A DNA stretch of 20,791 nucleotides from Verrucomicrobia bacterium 12-59-8 (GCA_002279765.1 NCCR01000133.1:1-20791), one strand, 5' to 3'; positions 6,717-15,107 are shown, counted from the first letter of the stretch. A program made the numbers and translations. The notes: generated from the letters alone by a model not told the origin.

Positions 6717-7199
6717 CTACGTTGTGGCGTAGAAATTGTTGCTGTTTAACTCCTTCCAAACAGGACGCCCCAGCAGCAGCCCCACAAGCAGCACCCCAAG
6801 TCCGATGCCGGACTTCGTCACGCCATGCGTTAAACTGCCGACCTGCAGCACCGCGTTGGACGGATTGAGAGGATCGTAGTGGACCGTGGTCGGCATGCCG
6901 ACAGAATACGCGGAAATCTTTGCCAGAGCCTCGGCCTTGGAACCTGCGCTGAAACTGGCATGGCGGATTCGTTCAGCCGTGTACGCGGTGCCATTCAACT
7001 CGTAATAGTACCGCATCGTCGGAATGTAGTCCTTGCTGGCACCCCTGCCGGACCTCATCCAGACATCCTTGGCATGCACCGTCCCCTGCACAGTCGGCCA
7101 GAATTTCGCCTTCGCTGTGAAGACCATGTCAGAGATGCCGGTCCACATGAGGTATGTCCCGAAGATAAACAGCAGCAGGACCAGGTAGATTGGTTTCAT
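6717..7199 (-). CDS. DUF3592-type membrane protein
   Basis: From the ATG at 7199 the protein has 160 residues; an in-frame ATG at 7247 would add 16 polar residues before the first membrane segment. It has an N-terminal transmembrane helix (MKPIYLVLLLFIFGTYLMW), a ~90-residue soluble middle rich in beta structure (WPTVQGTV, MRYYYELNGTAYTAERI, VHYDPLNPSNAVLQ), and a second helix (GIGLGVLLVGLLLG). The pattern WPxxxGxV, then YxYxxxGxxY, then VxYxPxxPxxA-L is the hallmark of DUF3592. The function of the family is unknown. The gene stands alone, tail-on to leuA and divergent from the HAD gene. Confidence 0.8.
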   Translation of the reverse strand: MKPIYLVLLLFIFGTYLMWTGISDMVFTAKAKFWPTVQGTVHAKDVWMRSGRGASKDYIPTMRYYYELNGTAYTAERIRHASFSAGSKAEALAKISAYSVGMPTTVHYDPLNPSNAVLQVGSLTHGVTKSGIGLGVLLVGLLLGRPVWKELNSNNFYATT

Positions 7200-7364
7200 G
7201 TGGATGAGTTCGTCAGCTTGGAAGAACCTGTTATCGAGGCGCTGCATGATGTGAACTACAAATCCGATTCGGCTTTGGAACTCGCGGACTGAAACCAGCT
7301 GATGAGCCGAAGTCTAACTGTCCAGTTGCCGCCATGCCCTGTTTGAGGTTTATGAATACACCCC

Positions 7365-7958
7365 ATGCCCCTCGAAATCCCCGACTACCCCTTTCAAGCC
7401 TACATCTTCGACTGCGACGGCACGCTCGTCGATTCCATGCCGCTGCACTACATCGCCTGGGTGGAGGCCCTGAAGCAGCATGATGCGCCGTTTGAGTTTA
7501 CCGAAGAGGAGTTTTATGCGCACGCCGGCATGAAGGAGCAGGACGTCGTCAAGCTGCTCAATGCGAAGCATGGCACCAATGTTGATCCCGTGAGTGTGGA
7601 TGAGTTGAAGATGAAGCTCTTCGCCAAACACATTCCCGAAATGCAGGCGGTAGGCCCGGTAGCGGAGTTCGCCAAATCCCTCGAAGGCCGCTTCCCCATG
7701 GCAGTTGCATCAGGCAGTGAAGAATCCACCGTTCGCGGCTGCCTCGAAGCCACTGGCCTCCTCCATCTCTTCCCCATCATCATCACCCCCAAGAAGGTAA
7801 AACACGGCAAGCCCGCCCCCGACATGTTCCTCCTCGCCGCTGAGCAGATGGGCATCGCCCCCAGCGAATGCCTCGTCCTCGAAGATGGAAACAGCGGGAT
7901 CCAAGCCGCCAACGCAGCGGGCATGCAGTCGCTGTTTATTCCGCGCACAATGCGCTAA
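7365..7958 (+). CDS. HAD-superfamily phosphatase, beta-phosphoglucomutase/YqaB-like
   Basis: The protein has 197 residues with all four HAD motifs: FDCDGTLVDS (nucleophile Asp16 and general acid Asp18), ASGS (Ser117), HGKPAPDMF (Lys149), and LEDGNSGIQAA (Asp174). The helical cap between motifs I and II (residues ~24-90) makes it a class C1 HAD. It resembles CbbY, beta-phosphoglucomutase and fructose-1-phosphatase YqaB. It probably dephosphorylates a sugar phosphate in the cytoplasm; a mutase role is less likely but not excluded. The ATG at 7365 is preceded by AT-richer sequence but no Shine-Dalgarno. The stop overlaps a long hairpin shared with the convergent ksgA-Nudix gene. Confidence 0.88.
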   Translation: MPLEIPDYPFQAYIFDCDGTLVDSMPLHYIAWVEALKQHDAPFEFTEEEFYAHAGMKEQDVVKLLNAKHGTNVDPVSVDELKMKLFAKHIPEMQAVGPVAEFAKSLEGRFPMAVASGSEESTVRGCLEATGLLHLFPIIITPKKVKHGKPAPDMFLLAAEQMGIAPSECLVLEDGNSGIQAANAAGMQSLFIPRTMR

Positions 7959-8021
7959 GTAGTGCGGGCAATCTTGCCCACCTCAGACGCACTCGCTTCG
8001 GGCAAGATTGCCCGAGCTACT
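7958..8021. terminator. Long inverted repeat shared by two convergent gene ends
   Basis: Arm 7958-7979 (reading AGTAGTGCGGGCAATCTTGC then CC) pairs with 8000-8021 on the other strand, with two mismatches in about 22 bases. The loop is about 20 bases. The left arm touches the HAD stop codon, and the right arm contains the stop of the ksgA-Nudix gene (CTA at 8017-8019 on the plus strand). It is placed to act as a bidirectional terminator, although no T-run follows on either strand. The GGGCAATCTTGCCC core is itself palindromic, which suggests a repeat family like the others in this window. Confidence 0.6.
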
Positions 8022-9363
8022 TCTGCGCCCACGCCTTCCAGCACGTCACAAAACCCTTCGCAAAATCCTGCGGACGCGCATCCACCCACACACTGATGTC
8101 TTCCGGCTTGAACCAATCACCCGTAGCCACTTCCTCGGGCAAACAGCGCACAGGCCCATCATGCCGCGCGATGCGCAGCTCGACGAATTCATGGTCCGTA
8201 TTATCCCCTGCCGGAATCTGCGCCGCCAGCTCCGTGGCTTCGACGTGAATGCCCACCTCCTCACCCAGCTCCCGCACCGCAGCGCTGGCATAGCCTTCCC
8301 CGGCATCCAGATGCCCCGCAGCACTGCTGTCCCACTTGAGCGGCGACACATCCTTGAGATGCGACCGCTGCTGCAGGTAGATGTGCCCGCGTTTGTTGAT
8401 GACGAAAATATGCACCGCACGGTGCAGCAGCTTGCGCTTGTGTACTTCTCCACGCGTGAGCTGTTCAATGACCTCGTTGCGCTCATTCACCACATCAAAC
8501 ATCTCGCTCGCCTTCTGCCCGGCATCGGCCTCGTGGCGCTGCTCGTAGTGGCGGGCGATCTGAATCCACTGCGCCAGTGACAGCGCTTCTGCACGCACCA
8601 TCCCAGTGACGCCCAGCGCCTCAATCAGCGACTCCCAGCCGCCGGGGGCTTCGGGCAGGAGATTCTTCAACTGCTTGCGCCTCTGGGAGAACCCCATGCG
8701 CACCAGTCGGTCAAACAGCACGTGATCAAACACCGGCAGCGTGGCGGGATCTCGCGGCGTCAGTCGAATAATCGCGGAATCCACCCGGGGCTTCGGCACG
8801 AAAACCTCCGGCGGCACCACCCGCAGCATCTCCACATTCCAGTCCTTTTGCACCAGCAGGCTCAGCGCGCCATAGGCTTCGTCCTCACAGGTGGCCGCGA
8901 GGCGGTCGCACACTTCCTTTTGCAGCATGAACACCGCGCAGCCGACCGGTGACGGCAGCGTCAGCCAATGTTTCAAGATCTCACTTCCGACCGAATACGG
9001 CAGATTGCCCACGATGCGCAGAGGACCGAGCTTGAACCACGCACGCAGATTGATGCGCGTGGCGTCATTATGAATGACTTCCACGTCACTCCGTCCTTCA
9101 AACTGGCTTTGCAACTCCGGCGCGAGCTGGGAGTCCTTTTCGATCAAAATCAGCTTCTTGGGCCTGCCGACGAGATGCTTCGTCAAAGCCCCCATGCCGG
9201 GTCCGATTTCCACCACAATATCCGCCCCATCCGGCTCCACCTGATCACCGATCCAGCGGGCGATCTCCTCATCCTGTAGGAAGTTCTGCCCCATGCTCTT
9301 GCGTGGGGTGAAATGCGGGCGTGGGGGGGCGGATTCGGAGCGGCGTTGGTCGCGGTATCTCAT
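8017..9363 (-). CDS. ksgA: 16S rRNA A1518/A1519 dimethyltransferase fused to a Nudix hydrolase
   Basis: From the ATG at 9363 there are 448 residues; a GTG at 9378 would add five. Residues ~17-275 form a complete KsgA/RsmA: FTPRKSMGQNFL, the SAM-binding VVEIGPGMGALT, LIEKD, the catalytic NLPYSVGSE (~120-128), FVPKPRVDSAIIR, and the C-terminal helical region with GFSQRRKQLKNLL. This enzyme dimethylates two adenines near the 3' end of 16S rRNA. Residues ~288-440 form a Nudix domain of the Idi/YfcD-like kind (FDVVNERNEVI, LLHRAVHIFVI, IYLQQRS). Its Nudix box is perfect: Gly, five residues, Glu, seven residues, then RELGEEVGI. The frame is continuous through the linker, so this is a true fusion in the sequence given. 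A Met at the Nudix start could allow internal initiation. The Nudix substrate is unknown. Confidence 0.92.
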   Translation of the reverse strand: MRYRDQRRSESAPPRPHFTPRKSMGQNFLQDEEIARWIGDQVEPDGADIVVEIGPGMGALTKHLVGRPKKLILIEKDSQLAPELQSQFEGRSDVEVIHNDATRINLRAWFKLGPLRIVGNLPYSVGSEILKHWLTLPSPVGCAVFMLQKEVCDRLAATCEDEAYGALSLLVQKDWNVEMLRVVPPEVFVPKPRVDSAIIRLTPRDPATLPVFDHVLFDRLVRMGFSQRRKQLKNLLPEAPGGWESLIEALGVTGMVRAEALSLAQWIQIARHYEQRHEADAGQKASEMFDVVNERNEVIEQLTRGEVHKRKLLHRAVHIFVINKRGHIYLQQRSHLKDVSPLKWDSSAAGHLDAGEGYASAAVRELGEEVGIHVEATELAAQIPAGDNTDHEFVELRIARHDGPVRCLPEEVATGDWFKPEDISVWVDARPQDFAKGFVTCWKAWAQK

Positions 9364-9455
9364 CGCCGCACCATCCACCGTTCTGCCGTTCCATCAAACC
9401 AATCCATCAAGCGAGCCAATACTTGACCTCCGTCACCCATGAAGCACTCTTGTGG

Positions 9456-9806
9456 GTGCTTAGAACCTGCCTCAAATCCAAACTCCACCGTGCCGCCATT
9501 ACCGATGCTAACATCGCCTATGAGGGCAGCATCACCATTCCGACCGATCTCATGGAAAAAGCCGACCTCTGGGTGGGCGAAAAAGTGCTGGTGACCTCCA
9601 TCACCAACGGTGCCCGTTTGGAAACCTACGTCATCCCCGCACCCGCCGGTTCCGGGCAGATCATCGTCAACGGCGCCGCCGCCCACCTCATCAACACCGG
9701 CCACCGCGTCACCATCATGGCCTGGGGCCAGAGCGAGCATCCCATCATCCCCAAGCGTCTACTACTCAATGAGCGCAACGAAGTGGTGAATGACACCGTG
9801 CTGTGA
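9456..9806 (+). CDS. panD: Aspartate 1-decarboxylase proenzyme
   Basis: The protein has 116 residues and makes beta-alanine for pantothenate and CoA synthesis. GTG at 9456 gives the family N-terminus (MLRTCLKSKLHRA). The longer open frame back to 9321 is not PanD-like, and ATG at 9439 is out of frame. The self-cleavage site Tyr22-Glu23-Gly24-Ser25 matches the E. coli position exactly and yields the pyruvoyl group on Ser25. Lys9, Arg54, Thr57 and Tyr58 (in NGARLETYVI) are conserved, as is IIVNGAAAHL. The enzyme works as a cytoplasmic tetramer. It is divergent from the ksgA-Nudix gene (92 bases between starts). A possible -35 TTGACC lies at 9423-9428 without a good -10. Confidence 0.95.
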   Translation: MLRTCLKSKLHRAAITDANIAYEGSITIPTDLMEKADLWVGEKVLVTSITNGARLETYVIPAPAGSGQIIVNGAAAHLINTGHRVTIMAWGQSEHPIIPKRLLLNERNEVVNDTVL

Positions 9807-9820
9807 GGCGCGTGTCTTGA

Positions 9821-9915
9821 CGTGAGACAGGCTGCCAGCCTGTCTGGTTCCGGCGTCGAATCGTAGCTTGAAGCAATGCGCAAATCCACTGAACGGGCTG
9901 GCAGCCCGTTTCACG
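9821..9915. repeat. Paired palindrome repeat (GGCTGCCAGCC type)
   Basis: CGTGAGACAGGCTGCCAGCC plus TGTC (9821-9844) is matched in inverted orientation by 9892-9915, with only a few differences over 24 bases. Each arm is itself a palindrome (GACAGGCTGCCAGCCTGTC; ACGGGCTGGCAGCCCGT). It lies 14 bases after panD, inside the 185-base gap before the haem-dehydrogenase gene, and could end panD transcription. The rest of the gap has no gene; a TATGAT at about 9980 is a weak -10 candidate for the next gene. Confidence 0.65.
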
Positions 9916-9991
9916 GGTGGCCATCACAAGAATACCACGTTGAGCGACTTTCGGCTGTTCATGCCGCCGCAGGACTCCGTATGATCTCGGC

Positions 9992-12900
9992 ATGACTCAG
10001 ACTGCCGCCTGCTCACTCCTGTTGCTGTTCGCCTTCAGCTCCACCCTTCTCGCGCAGGCAGATGGCCTCAAGTCGAAGACGACTTACGCCAAGGCCTACG
10101 GCGAAACGAAAAATGCCGTGGCCGTGGATCCCGGCAAGGATCTGCCGCGCTACCCCGCTGTGGAGCCCAAGGACGCCATCGCCACATGGCAGGTAAAAAA
10201 AGGCTATAAGCTCCAGCTCGCCGCGAATGAGCCGCAGGTGCGCGATCCCATCGCCATCTGCTTTGATGAGAACGGCCGCATGTTTGTCTGCGAAATGAAT
10301 GACTACAGCGAGATGCGCGACGTCACCCCACACATGGGCCGCGTCTCCATGTTGGAAGACAAGGACAGCGACGGCCACTACGAGACAAGCCAGATCTTCG
10401 CCGATGACCTGCCCTGGCCCACCGGCCTCGTCTGGGCCAATGGCGGCCTGTTTGTCGGTGCCACACCTGACATCTGGCGCTTTGAGGACAAAGACGGCGA
10501 TGGCAAGGCCGAGGTGCGCGAGAAGGTTTTCACCGGCTTCGGCACCGGCTTGAAAATCCTCAACGTGCAGGGCCTCATGAACAGCTTCCAGTGGGGCCAG
10601 GACAATCGCATCCACGTCCTCGCCGGTGGTGGCAATCGCGGCGTCATCACCTGCATGAAACGGCCAGACGACAAAGGCTTGGAGCTCGGCGGCAAAGACT
10701 TCTGGTTTGATCCCCTCACACTGGAGTTCGGTCTCGAAGGCGGCGGCGCTCAGTACGGCATGAGCTTTGACAACTACGGGCGCAAGTTCGCCTGCTCAAA
10801 CTCCGACCACCTGCAGTACTGGGTTTACGACGACAAGTACGCCAACCGCAATCCCTACTACCCCATGCCACCCGCACGCCAGAGCATCGCGGTGGATGGC
10901 GGCGCAGCGGAAGTCTTTCGCCTCAGCCCGGACGAGCCTTGGCGCATCATCCGCACCCGCTGGCGCATTGCCGGTGTGGTGAAAGGCGCCGTGGAAGGCG
11001 GCGGACGCGTGAGCGGCTACTTCACCGGCGCGAGCGGCACCACCATCTATCGAGGCGATGCCTGCGGCCCCGAGTTCGTGAACAACAGCTTCACCGGAGA
11101 TGCCGGCGGCCAGCTCGTGCATCGCAAGATCATCAAGCCCAGCGCCGACGGCATCAGCCTCATTGGCGAACGCCCCGCCGACGAGCACGGCTTCGAATTC
11201 GCCGCCAGCAAGGACACCTGGGTGCGCGTAGTGAACTTCGCCAACGCCCCCGACGGCTGCCTGCACATCTGCGACATGTATCGCGAAGTCATCGAGCACC
11301 CCTGGAGCATCCCCGACGAAATCAAAAAATACATCGATCTCAACAGCGGCAACGACCGTGGCCGCATCTACCGCATCGTTCCTGACAAAGGTGCAGAACG
11401 CATCGGCCAAAAAGTGTCGCTCGGAAAAGCCACCACCGAAGAACTCGTGCAAACCCTCAGCCATCCCAACGGCTGGCACCGCGACACCGCCCAGCGCTTG
11501 CTGTTTGAGCGCAAGGACAAGGCAGCCGTGCCTCTGCTGGAGAAGGTCTTGAGCGGGGATAATGCGCTGGCGAAGCTGCATGCGCTGGGGGTGCTTCGTG
11601 GCCTCAATGTGTTGAATACGTCAATAATCAGCAAGGCAATCTCTGATAAAGACGCTTTTGTTGTGGAAGCGGCTCTCCGTTTGTCTGAGGCTCTGCAACC
11701 AATCTCAGCAGGTTTTGATGAAGTGGCGAAGGCAATTGCGGCGCAGACGCGGAGTAACGACATGCGTGTTCATTTTCAAATTGCACTCACTGCGGGCGAA
11801 TTTCTAAAGGATGCAGATCTCTTCGACAAGAACATCTCCAAAAAATCACCAGCCTCTGGTCGTCATCCGATGACTTCCAGTGTCGCTGAAATGGTTCTTC
11901 GTGACTTGCCGACCAGTGATCGGGTGGTTGATGGCTTCTTGTGTGGAAACCCAGATTTGAGCATAGCCTTGGTCACAGCACTCTTATTTGACACATCGGA
12001 GTTAGACAAAGCGGAGCCAGCAGAGCTCAAATCAATATCCAAGGTCATTCAAGCAGCGGGAGGAGCAGCTAAAGCGGCACATCAGGCGGAACGTAACCGA
12101 GGCGGCAAAACCAATGCCTCACTTCTTATTGGTTTAATTACATCATCGCCCAGACCTGAATTCATTGGTGCTTTGGCAGCCGGTTTCAAGAAGGCAGGCA
12201 TCGATCTTGCTCAAGCCGATACAGATCACAAGCTCACCGCCGTCTTCACCAAAGCCGCTACGACTGTCGCAGATCCTAATGCATCCGAAGACACACGCCT
12301 CGAAGGCATCAAACTCCTCGGCCTCACGTCCTCAAAAGAAGCCACCGAATCCCTGAGTCAAGGCCTCGCACAAGGTCAGCCAGATGCCGTGCAAACAGCC
12401 GCCATTCGCACGCTGGCTCAAAACAGCTCACCCATCGTAACCAAGTCACTCATCACAAACTGGGCCGGTTTCGGTCCCAAAGCCAAAGAAGCCGCTCTCG
12501 AAGCCCTCCTCATCCGCGAAGACCGCGCTTTCGCATTGCTGGAATCTGGCGTAGTAAAGCCCTCCGATTTCACGGCCTCCCAAGTCCAGGCTCTCCTCAA
12601 ACACAAGTCCCCCAAAGTTGCCGCTGCTGCAAAGACGACATTAGCCTCCGTCATTCCGCCATCGCGTGAGGAAGTAACCGCAAAGTTCAAACCCGCCATC
12701 GCCGCCCAAGGCGATGCCAAGAAAGGCCAGATGCAATACATGGCGCGTTGTGTGGCCTGCCACCGCGCAGGAACCATGGGATTGCAGGTAGGACCGGATC
12801 TCGTCACGGTAAAAGCTAAGGGCCGTGAAGCACTGCTTACGGCGATTTTGGAACCCCACAAGGAGGTTGCCTCTCAGTTCATCGCCTATACAGTCAATAC

Positions 12901-13111
12901 GAAGGATGGCCAGACACTGGCCGGAATTATTACAAACGATACCGCAACCAGCATGACCCTCAAGATGATGGGCGGAGTTGAAAAGGCACTCCAGCGTTCG
13001 GAGATCAAAGGCAGCAGTTCCACGGGGCAGAGCCTGATGCCGGAAGGTCTGGAGACCGGGATGAGCGTCGCTGACATGGCAGATCTTCTTAGCTTCATTG
13101 AGGGACAATGA
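9992..13111 (+). CDS. Secreted propeller-HEAT-cytochrome protein (PVC-type membrane-bound dehydrogenase family)
   Basis: The protein has 1039 residues with a signal peptide (MTQTAACSLLLLFAFSSTLLA). Residues ~55-460 form a glucose/sorbosone-dehydrogenase-like propeller (DPIAICFDENGRMFVCEM, VSMLEDKDSDGHYE, WPTGLVWANGGLFVGATPDIWRFED, GAQYGMSFDNYGR, CLHICDMYREVIEHPWSI). Residues ~480-890 are HEAT-like helical repeats (LLFERKDKAAVPLLEKVL, LAKLHALGVLRGL). The C-terminal haem domain carries CVACH at 920-924, a GPDL segment, and a late Met (LMPEG) as possible distal ligand. Such proteins are multiplied in planctomycetes and verrucomicrobia and are thought to oxidise sugars or their derivatives outside the cytoplasmic membrane. 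The substrate is unknown. Coding bases ~11,560-12,240, in the HEAT region, are visibly more AT-rich with different codon choice from the flanks. Confidence 0.9.
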   Translation: MTQTAACSLLLLFAFSSTLLAQADGLKSKTTYAKAYGETKNAVAVDPGKDLPRYPAVEPKDAIATWQVKKGYKLQLAANEPQVRDPIAICFDENGRMFVCEMNDYSEMRDVTPHMGRVSMLEDKDSDGHYETSQIFADDLPWPTGLVWANGGLFVGATPDIWRFEDKDGDGKAEVREKVFTGFGTGLKILNVQGLMNSFQWGQDNRIHVLAGGGNRGVITCMKRPDDKGLELGGKDFWFDPLTLEFGLEGGGAQYGMSFDNYGRKFACSNSDHLQYWVYDDKYANRNPYYPMPPARQSIAVDGGAAEVFRLSPDEPWRIIRTRWRIAGVVKGAVEGGGRVSGYFTGASGTTIYRGDACGPEFVNNSFTGDAGGQLVHRKIIKPSADGISLIGERPADEHGFEFAASKDTWVRVVNFANAPDGCLHICDMYREVIEHPWSIPDEIKKYIDLNSGNDRGRIYRIVPDKGAERIGQKVSLGKATTEELVQTLSHPNGWHRDTAQRLLFERKDKAAVPLLEKVLSGDNALAKLHALGVLRGLNVLNTSIISKAISDKDAFVVEAALRLSEALQPISAGFDEVAKAIAAQTRSNDMRVHFQIALTAGEFLKDADLFDKNISKKSPASGRHPMTSSVAEMVLRDLPTSDRVVDGFLCGNPDLSIALVTALLFDTSELDKAEPAELKSISKVIQAAGGAAKAAHQAERNRGGKTNASLLIGLITSSPRPEFIGALAAGFKKAGIDLAQADTDHKLTAVFTKAATTVADPNASEDTRLEGIKLLGLTSSKEATESLSQGLAQGQPDAVQTAAIRTLAQNSSPIVTKSLITNWAGFGPKAKEAALEALLIREDRAFALLESGVVKPSDFTASQVQALLKHKSPKVAAAAKTTLASVIPPSREEVTAKFKPAIAAQGDAKKGQMQYMARCVACHRAGTMGLQVGPDLVTVKAKGREALLTAILEPHKEVASQFIAYTVNTKDGQTLAGIITNDTATSMTLKMMGGVEKALQRSEIKGSSSTGQSLMPEGLETGMSVADMADLLSFIEGQ

Positions 13112-13176
13112 TCCCCCCCTCAAACTGCTCTTGTTTTACTTTGCAGCAGCCGCTGTCTGCGCTCCTGTAATACATC

Positions 13177-14091
13177 ATGAAGACAACCCCCATAACCTTT
13201 GAAGATCTCCAGTCCTCTGTCATCGCCGTGCCACCGCTTTGCCGGAACAAGGATATGTCTCTGGCCAAGTCACAAAACAGCAGGCTGATCAAACACATGT
13301 ATAAAGGCGGGATCCGCACATTGCTCTATGGCGGCAATGCAAACCTTTATAACATCGCCCCAAGCGAATACCACTCCCTGCTGAAGATGCTCGTCGATGT
13401 GTCCCCTGAGGACATGTGGATCGTCCCATCCGTCGGCCCGATGTATGGCACTGCGATGGATCAGGCCCGGATTCTCACCGAGTTCGCCTTCCCCACCGCG
13501 ATGCTGCTGCCCACGCTCTTCCCGTCCAAACCCGCCGGTGTCGCCACCGCCATCCGCCACTTCGTGGAGAAGTCCGGCATCAAGGCCGTGCTCTACATCA
13601 AAGACGGCTCCTACATCACGCCTGAACTCGCTGCCGAACTCGTCAACGACGGCCTGATCTCCTGGATCAAATACGCCATTGTCGAACCAGATCCAAGCAA
13701 GGACCCTTACCTCAAGAAACTCATCAAGCTAGTGGACACCAAGCTCATCGTCAGCGGCATCGGTGAGCAACCATCGATCATCCATCTGCGTGACTTCGGC
13801 GTCACGGGTTTCACCGCTGGCTGCGTCTGCATCGCCCCTTCCCGTTCCACCGCCCTGCTTCAGGCCATCTTGAAGAAAGACTGGGACACCGCCGAGGCAA
13901 TCCGCGAGGAGTTCGTCGCTCTCGAAGACCTGCGCAACGCACACAGCCCCATCCTCGTGCTGCATCACGCCGTCGAACTCTCGGGCGTGGCCCAGACCGG
14001 TCCTGTGCTGCCGCTGCTCACCGAACTTCCAGCCAATCTGCTGCCGAAGATCGAGAAGGCCGCCAAGGCATTGCTGGCAAAGAACGGCTAG
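13177..14091 (+). CDS. Dihydrodipicolinate synthase (DapA/NAL) family protein
   Basis: The protein has 304 residues with the class I aldolase TIM-barrel pattern of the DapA/N-acetylneuraminate lyase family: GGIRTLLYGGNANLYN (~44-59), IVPSVGPMYGTAMDQARIL, AMLLPTLFP, AVLYIKDG with Tyr140, ISWIKYAIVEPDP with the likely Schiff-base Lys165, then LIVSGIGEQP and a C-terminal helical region. The Thr-Thr-Gly-Glu loop of true DapA is replaced by Leu-Tyr-Gly-Gly-Asn, so lysine biosynthesis is unlikely. A role as aldolase or dehydratase on a sugar acid is inferred from the family and from the neighbouring sugar-isomerase-like and dehydrogenase genes. ATG at 13177 has no visible Shine-Dalgarno. A short hairpin GGCTA-GCTT-TAGCC covers the stop codon. 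Confidence 0.85.
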   Translation: MKTTPITFEDLQSSVIAVPPLCRNKDMSLAKSQNSRLIKHMYKGGIRTLLYGGNANLYNIAPSEYHSLLKMLVDVSPEDMWIVPSVGPMYGTAMDQARILTEFAFPTAMLLPTLFPSKPAGVATAIRHFVEKSGIKAVLYIKDGSYITPELAAELVNDGLISWIKYAIVEPDPSKDPYLKKLIKLVDTKLIVSGIGEQPSIIHLRDFGVTGFTAGCVCIAPSRSTALLQAILKKDWDTAEAIREEFVALEDLRNAHSPILVLHHAVELSGVAQTGPVLPLLTELPANLLPKIEKAAKALLAKNG

Positions 14092-14172
14092 CTTTAGCCT
14101 CTGCCTAATGCCCTCAGCTTTGTATTGACGGTTTGTGACAACTCACGTCATGGATGTGCGTACACTCATACC

Positions 14173-15066
14173 ATGACCTCACGCCGTCACTTCATCCAGT
14201 CTCTTTCAACCACTGCTCTACTTGCTGCTTCCGGTAGCCTGACCGCTCAAGAAGCCGCACCAACCGCCCGCAAACTGCGCAAGGCCATCATGGGTGGCAC
14301 GCTCAGCATCAAGGGCACTCTGATCGAAAAATACACAGCCGCCAAGGAGGCAGGCTATGAAGGCGTCGAACCCGCAGGCGGTATGAATCAGCAGGAAGTG
14401 ATCGACGCGCTCGGCCAGTCCGGCCTGCAAGCCGCCAGCGTCTGCTGCCACACGCACTGGAAGCAGACACTCACCCACGATGATCCCAAGATCCGGGAGG
14501 AAGGTCTGCAAGGCGTGCTAACCACCCTGCGCGATGCCAAAGCTTACGGCGCAGATTCCATCCTCGTGGTTCCCGGCGTGGTCAGTGAAACAGTGCCTTA
14601 TGACGTGGCTTGGACGCGTTCTATTGCGGAGATCAAAAAGGCCGTGCCTTTGGCCAAGGAACTCGGCGTGAAGATCTCCATCGAGAACGTCTGGAACAAC
14701 TTCATCCTCAGCCCCCTCGAAGCCGTGCGCTATCTCGATGAGGTGGGCGATCCCATCGTGGGCTGGCATTTCGACATCGGCAACGTGCTGCGCTTCGGCT
14801 GGCCAGAGCAGTGGATCAAGGTGCTTGGCAAGCGCATCAATCGCATTCACGTCAAAGAATACAGCACCAAGAAGATGAAGGAGGAAGGCATCTATAAAGG
14901 CTTCGACTGCGAACTCACCGAAGGCGACAACAACTGGCCCGCCATCATGAAAGCCCTCGACACCGCAGGCTACACCGGCTGGGCCATCAGCGAACAACGC
15001 GGCGGCATCAATCCCAATGGCCTCAAGATGCTCACCGAGCGCATGGACAAAATCTTCGCCATGTAA
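14173..15066 (+). CDS. Tat-exported sugar phosphate isomerase/epimerase-family (xylose-isomerase-like TIM barrel) protein
   Basis: ATG at 14173 gives 297 residues and a twin-arginine signal (TSRRHFIQS, then [15 protein letters not shown]). The frame opened upstream at 14125 adds residues that would bury the signal and is rejected. The mature part is an AP-endonuclease-2/xylose-isomerase-like barrel: [22 protein letters not shown] (Glu171), GWHFDIGN (Asp201), RIHVKEY (His226), WAISEQRGG (Glu274). These four residues form the metal site expected in the family. Members isomerise, epimerise or cleave sugars, including 3-keto-sugar derivatives. The Tat signal puts it in the periplasm, where it could work with the haem dehydrogenase upstream. 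Substrate is not predictable. Confidence 0.88.
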   Translation: MTSRRHFIQSLSTTALLAASGSLTAQEAAPTARKLRKAIMGGTLSIKGTLIEKYTAAKEAGYEGVEPAGGMNQQEVIDALGQSGLQAASVCCHTHWKQTLTHDDPKIREEGLQGVLTTLRDAKAYGADSILVVPGVVSETVPYDVAWTRSIAEIKKAVPLAKELGVKISIENVWNNFILSPLEAVRYLDEVGDPIVGWHFDIGNVLRFGWPEQWIKVLGKRINRIHVKEYSTKKMKEEGIYKGFDCELTEGDNNWPAIMKALDTAGYTGWAISEQRGGINPNGLKMLTERMDKIFAM

Positions 15067-15107
15067 GCAGGCGCGTCATTCCTCATTTTGGTTTAGTCAT
15101 TTCCCCA

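Noticed and set aside
9321..9455. N-terminal extension of panD to the upstream start at 9321
   Set aside because: It adds 45 unrelated residues, overlaps the 5' end of ksgA, and would displace the conserved MLRTxLKSKxHRA start required for correct processing at Gly24-Ser25.
10796..11581. Minus-strand open frame (261 codons) opposite the haem-dehydrogenase gene
   Set aside because: It is Ala/Val/Gly/His-rich antisense composition with no domain. The plus-strand gene is continuous there.
14125..14172. Upstream start for the sugar-isomerase-like gene
   Set aside because: It would place 16 residues before the twin-arginine motif and spoil the signal peptide; ATG 14173 is better.
14120..14172. 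Promoter with TTGACG (14125) as -35 box
   Set aside because: No acceptable -10 lies 16-18 bases downstream; TACACT at 14161 is 30 bases away.
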